Origin: Blastobasis lacticolella
Taxonomy: Eukaryota; Arthropoda; Insecta; Lepidoptera; Blastobasidae
Length of the DNA: 64,000 nucleotides
NCBI GenBank assembly: GCA_905147135.1
Contig: LR990054.1
Coordinates: 16,219,001 to 16,283,000 of the forward strand
Reading direction: 5' to 3'
Shown: positions 61,710-64,000 of the stretch, piece after piece
How the letters are laid out: every line of letters starts with the position of its first letter
Numbering within the stretch: position 1 is the stretch's first letter
Position numbers and translations under genes: made by a program
Notes under the pieces: model-generated
The model's database searches: none
The model's input: only the letters and a program-made list of their open reading frames with translations
Told to the model about the DNA's origin: nothing

Positions 61710-61965
61710 GACGACCTGAGTGGTTCAGTGGTTAACATCCCGGTCTGCCACGCAGACACCCCGGGTTCGATTCCCGGCCTAGCAGAAATTTAAATGATCA
61801 ATTTTAATTTCTGTTATGGTCTCGGTGTTATATGTATAATAAGTATGTATTTAAAAGTATATAAATAGTTTATCAGTTGTCTAGCATCCATAACACAAGC
61901 TTTGCACCTTTGGGGCTGGATGGCGGTGTGTGAATTGTCCAAGTGAATATTTATACTTATCTATT
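61710..61965 (+). mobile_element. SINE A, full length
   Basis: GACGACCTGAGTGGTTCAGT, GGTCTGCCACGCAGACACCC, CGGGTTCGATTCCCGGCCTA, then AGAAATTTAAATGATCAATT, GTCTAGCATCCATAACACAA and GGGGCTGGATGGCGGTGTGT. It ends in TATTTATACTTATCTATTAT, an altered T-rich tail. Boxes A and B are intact. Confidence 0.95.
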
Positions 61966-62702
61966 ATTTACTGTAACATAAAAGATGAAAGTGATAAAGT
62001 TAGGGCCTTGATGTAGTCCTATCATCAATATAATTACACTAAATTAACATTTTTTAATACAGAATTCAATACACGTGAACCGCATTTGAAGCAAACGGCC
62101 TATTACAATATAAATTATTCACGAATAAACCATAAAACTAAACTTTATCGCCTTTCATTAACTGTTAAAGTCTAAAGTCTATAATTAAGTAATTCTTATT
62201 GAAGTCACGACTGTTCACGGGACATGTCACAAAAAATATTTGAAGACATCGCCTTATGTGGTAGCGTATTACCAGACCATTATTGTTGCACTAGCGTAGG
62301 GTTACGCGTCTGTCAGTATTCTGCAGGTTGCATTTCTAAACGCGATCCCCTTTCCGCCATTGGGAAACGCGATCCGGGCTTACGTTTTATCCTTATGCCG
62401 TGAATCCTCCAGCTATCCGCACAAATCGCCTTGGTTAATCCACTATAATCTCTTTAACATTCCGCCATGTACCAATGACGCTCTTGACTTACTATATTTA
62501 TAGTCATGTAGATGAGATTTTGAATGATTACTAATGAACAACCTAACCAACCTAACCTGACAGTGTCATGGGAGACTACATATTGTCTTAATTAAGATAT
62601 TTTAAATGTTAATGTGTCCTTTGTCTGTAATTGTAACTGTTATTGTGTCGTGGTGTGCTATGTGTAATAAATGTATTTTCTTTCTTTCTTCCTTTCTTTC
62701 TA
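61966..62702. other. No gene; TTTC microsatellite 62680-62702
   Basis: A possible SINE B body scrap (GCCATGTACCAATGACGCTC) lies at 62464. TTTCTTTCTTTCTTCCTTTC marks the microsatellite. CCAACCTAACC motifs lie near 62540-62557. Confidence 0.5.
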
Positions 62703-62945
62703 ACCAACACAAAAATTCGGATAAACTCAGACCAAGTTCACATACTCAAATATGTTCTAAGCTACAAGACCGATTTTAATGAAACAAAGCTAAAAACCGT
62801 CTCGATTAAACTGACTTTAAAAAAAAAACGCAATCAAATCGGTACATCCGTTCGGAGCTACTATGCTACAGACAGATACATAAAGCCACAGATATGCACT
62901 TCAAATTTGTAACACCTCTCTGTTTTCATCGGGGCTTAGAAAGGT
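62703..62945 (+). repeat. Family J repeat, copy 2
   Basis: TACAAGACCGATTTTAATGA, AAATCGGTACATCCGTTCGG, AGCTACTATGCTACAGACAG, CACAGATATGCACTTCAAAT, TTGTAACACCTCTC and CATCGGGGCTTAG align with 39585-39785 in the same order. ORFs 62643-62912 and 62894-63136 are drawn through repeats. Confidence 0.7.
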
Positions 62946-63007
62946 TGAAATTGAAATCTGAAACTAGTCATCATCAACAATCATCATCAATCAGTCAACA
63001 TGGTCAT

Positions 63008-63100
63008 CATAATTGTGGCGTTAATGTCCCGGTTGTGCTCTCGCGAACGAGGGCCCGGGGTCCGCCGCTCCGGGATTTGGCAGATCAGGTAATCATTGAT
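63008..63100 (-). mobile_element. SINE B, 3' fragment
   Basis: TTGTGGCGTTAATGTCCCGG, TTGTGCTCTCGCGAACGAGG, GCCCGGGGTCCGCC, then GGGATTTGGCAGATCAGGTA. A deletion removed TTGACCATGATCC. Confidence 0.88.
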
Positions 63101-63638
63101 ACTTTAGTAACATATTATTCATACGTAAGTATATGACGGTATATGCCCGTAAAGTAACCGCAAAACTAATTTTATCATCTAACAAATTGTATCAAGTGCT
63201 CCAGCTAATGTCCATGGAAAACGTGAAAGCCATTCCATACGTAACTTAATGGCCCTGTTTGACCATTATACGAACGGTATAAATCAAAATGTCACGTAGC
63301 GAAATTATGCAAACGCGACCGTGACACGATATGAAAATGTCAAACGCTCTGTCATGAATTACGATGTACACTCGGCTACGTTATGGAACAAGAGTTCATC
63401 GCAATATGTTCTATACACAGTATAAAACACAGTAGCTCGCTTCCCGCCGTCTGACTGCGATTTTAATGCGGTTTTCAATAATAGATAGGGTGATTCAAGG
63501 GGAAGGTTTATGAGCAAGAAAAAAAGAGTAGGGGTAGAGTAGATATAGGATAGGTGTAGGAAAGGTGTAGGGTAGGTGTGATAAGATAGCTAGCTCAAAT
63601 ACAGTATTTGACCTCACAGTGATAACACACCTGCGGAT
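63101..63638. other. No gene; TAGGTGTAGG minisatellite
   Basis: GGATAGGTGTAGGAAAGGTG, TAGGGTAGGTGTG at 63548-63580 is a short array of a ~10-base unit. The rest is unassigned. Confidence 0.5.
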
Positions 63639-63706
63639 CTCATCATCATCATCTTGGCGTCATGTCCCGGTTGTGCCCTCGCGCGAGGGCCTAGGGTCCG
63701 CCTTCC
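63639..63706 (-). mobile_element. SINE B, 3' fragment
   Basis: CTCATCATCATCATCTTGGC, GTCATGTCCCGGTTGTGCCC, TCGCGCGAGGGCCTAGGGTC, CGCCTTCC. Cut off right after the CCGCCTT block. Confidence 0.85.
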
Positions 63707-64000
63707 TGCTATTTTGTATAACTATCTACGATTCATACCAACATTAAGGTTCCAGGTACCTGAAAAATACAACCGAGCAACTTTTCTCCCTAATTAATAA
63801 TAATAGTACCACTTAAATATACCTAAGCAATAAAATAAAAGACACATGGCACGAATAAGACCCCGTACAATTTATACTGCAATTCCGTATATTTTTTCAA
63901 ATAAACCCTGCGTTACTTCTGACTGTAGCTATAGCTCATTCGTCGCGTGAGAACACTTAATAAATACATTAACGTGCACTGTGTTACGTGCCTTTTCAGG
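63707..64000. other. No gene recognised to the window end
   Basis: AT-rich, with no ORF above 60 codons and no repeat match. Confidence 0.5.

Overview
The window looks like a piece of a lepidopteran (moth or butterfly) nuclear genome. It is AT-rich and packed with short interspersed repeats. These include a tRNA-Gly-derived SINE, a second tRNA-derived SINE with a CCAATCTGGTCAGG body, LINE 3' ends with TTTA or TATG tails, and TIR elements, a combination familiar from Lepidoptera. The species and the neighbouring gene cannot be read from the sequence. I found no complete host protein-coding gene and no RNA gene I would call functional, so the window is most likely intergenic or a very large intron. 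Repeat family letters (A to L) are my own labels.

Layout. 0-6.6 kb: possible LTR-retrotransposon boundary, a 7-unit short tandem array, and a diverged ~143-bp x4 minisatellite. 6.8-8.0 kb: the only sizeable coding relic, a 5'-truncated non-LTR retrotransposon with an open reverse-transcriptase palm/thumb region (YADD). 8-20 kb: scattered SINE, MITE and LINE fragments, a 5S-rRNA-like promoter relic, an inverted SINE pair, a perfect 33-bp-arm hairpin, and a frameshifted LINE C-terminus. 20-26 kb: a long-armed foldback element, then mostly single-copy-looking DNA holding a cluster of the decamer TACCGGTACA and GC-rich patches. 26-38 kb: SINE copies, two further perfect hairpins, a 237-bp tandem duplication, a nested SINE with a hairpin at its 5' end, and another short repeat cluster. 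38-50 kb: nested SINE insertions with visible target-site duplications and a head-to-tail repeat dimer. 50-64 kb: two TIR elements, long SINE B copies, a jockey-like RT fragment and several LINE C-terminal relics.

Nothing here forms an operon or pathway. Most of what can be read is a record of retroposition: which families were active, which landed inside which, and how they decayed. Open reading frames of 60-190 codons occur throughout, but apart from the LINE pieces I could tie none to a protein family. Repeat edges are judged by eye, are approximate by some tens of bases unless target duplications are quoted, and small diverged copies were certainly missed.
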